Source of the DNA: Streptococcus sp. A12
GTDB lineage: Bacteria > Bacillota > Bacilli > Lactobacillales > Streptococcaceae
Assembly (NCBI RefSeq): GCF_905372335.1
Contig: NZ_CAJPOU010000018.1
Location: forward strand, 1-31,470
Length of the DNA: 31,470 nt
Reading direction: 5' to 3'
A program made the translations under genes and the position numbers. Shown here in pieces: positions 31,432 through 31,470 of this stretch (position 1 is the first letter of the stretch; every line of letters begins with the position of its first letter). A model generated the notes under the pieces. The model made no database searches. It was not told the origin of the DNA and saw only the letters and a program-made list of their open reading frames with translations.

Positions 31432-31470
31432 ATGGTTTTTGTTACCTTATTTATTATTTTAATGCTTGTC
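31432..31470 (+). CDS. Start of a membrane protein gene, cut by the window end
   Basis: The ATG at 31432 follows AGAAGGAG (31418-31425) with a six-base gap, and TATAAT at 31412-31417 lies further upstream. Thirteen codons (MVFVTLFIILMLV) are open to the edge and hydrophobic, suggesting a signal or first membrane helix. Because the TATAAT lies right beside the ribosome-binding site, it may be coincidental. Nothing more can be said. Confidence 0.45.
   Translation, partial: MVFVTLFIILMLV

Noticed and set aside
31274..31462. 62-codon frame after esaA
   Set aside because: Lies across the hairpin repeat and the start of the next gene in another frame; not protein-like.
1..31470. CRISPR arrays, tRNA, rRNA, transposase or prophage genes
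   Set aside because: Looked for spaced identical repeats, tRNA-like cloverleafs, rRNA segments, DDE transposase and integrase motifs; none were seen. The direct repeats found are pairs, not arrays.

Overview
The window looks like a chromosomal segment of an oral (viridans-group) Streptococcus. The reasons are the competence-type ssbB next to a CIRCE-controlled groESL operon, a five-gene locus whose order and protein lengths match the pneumococcal vex123-vncRS locus, a Gram-positive type VIIb secretion system (T7SSb) with LXG-type cargo, and streptococcal intergenic repeats. The species cannot be fixed from the sequence alone.

Layout: (1) 1-2533 is a housekeeping block: the 3' end of ssbB, the CIRCE operator, groES and groEL. 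(2) 2534-7505 is an accessory island. It holds a hairpin-rich non-coding stretch, three tandem TipC-like membrane-anchored immunity proteins, a 501-residue lipase-like protein with a helical C-terminus, and two small helical proteins. I read it as a T7SS toxin cassette with 'reversed' architecture (enzyme first, targeting domain last, in the manner of staphylococcal TslA) protected by TipC-type immunity proteins. A 32-bp near-identical repeat (29/32) lies at both edges, and the left copy includes one arm of the groEL terminator. (3) 7506-8141 is non-coding, with a candidate small RNA and the vex leader. (4) 8142-13491 is vex1-vex2-vex3 (ABC exporter) followed by vncR-vncS (two-component system). 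(5) 13510-15165 is a second small AT-rich insert. It holds a cysteine-rich ORF, a coupled frameshifted ORF and an AAC(3)-family acetyltransferase, and is flanked by 25-26 bp direct repeats that again duplicate part of a terminator. (6) 15164-16958 is a minus-strand FtsX-type permease/ATPase pair. (7) 17205-31166 is the T7SSb locus. It runs esxA, two small LXG-partner-like proteins, a DUF4176-like protein, an LXG toxin with a C-terminal glycine zipper, a polytopic membrane protein (probable immunity), a second DUF4176 protein, then essA, esaB, essB, essC and, with its own promoter, esaA. (8) 31233-31406 is a terminator plus a hairpin-rich streptococcal repeat, followed by the first codons of another gene.

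Functionally, the core machine (EsxA, EssA, EsaB, EssB, EssC, EsaA) is expected to export both the in-locus LXG toxin and the lipase-like toxin encoded about 10 kb upstream. The small helical proteins next to each toxin are likely targeting partners. The immunity candidates are all membrane proteins, which suggests that both toxins attack from outside the cytoplasm. All family assignments were made by eye from sequence patterns; no database search was run.
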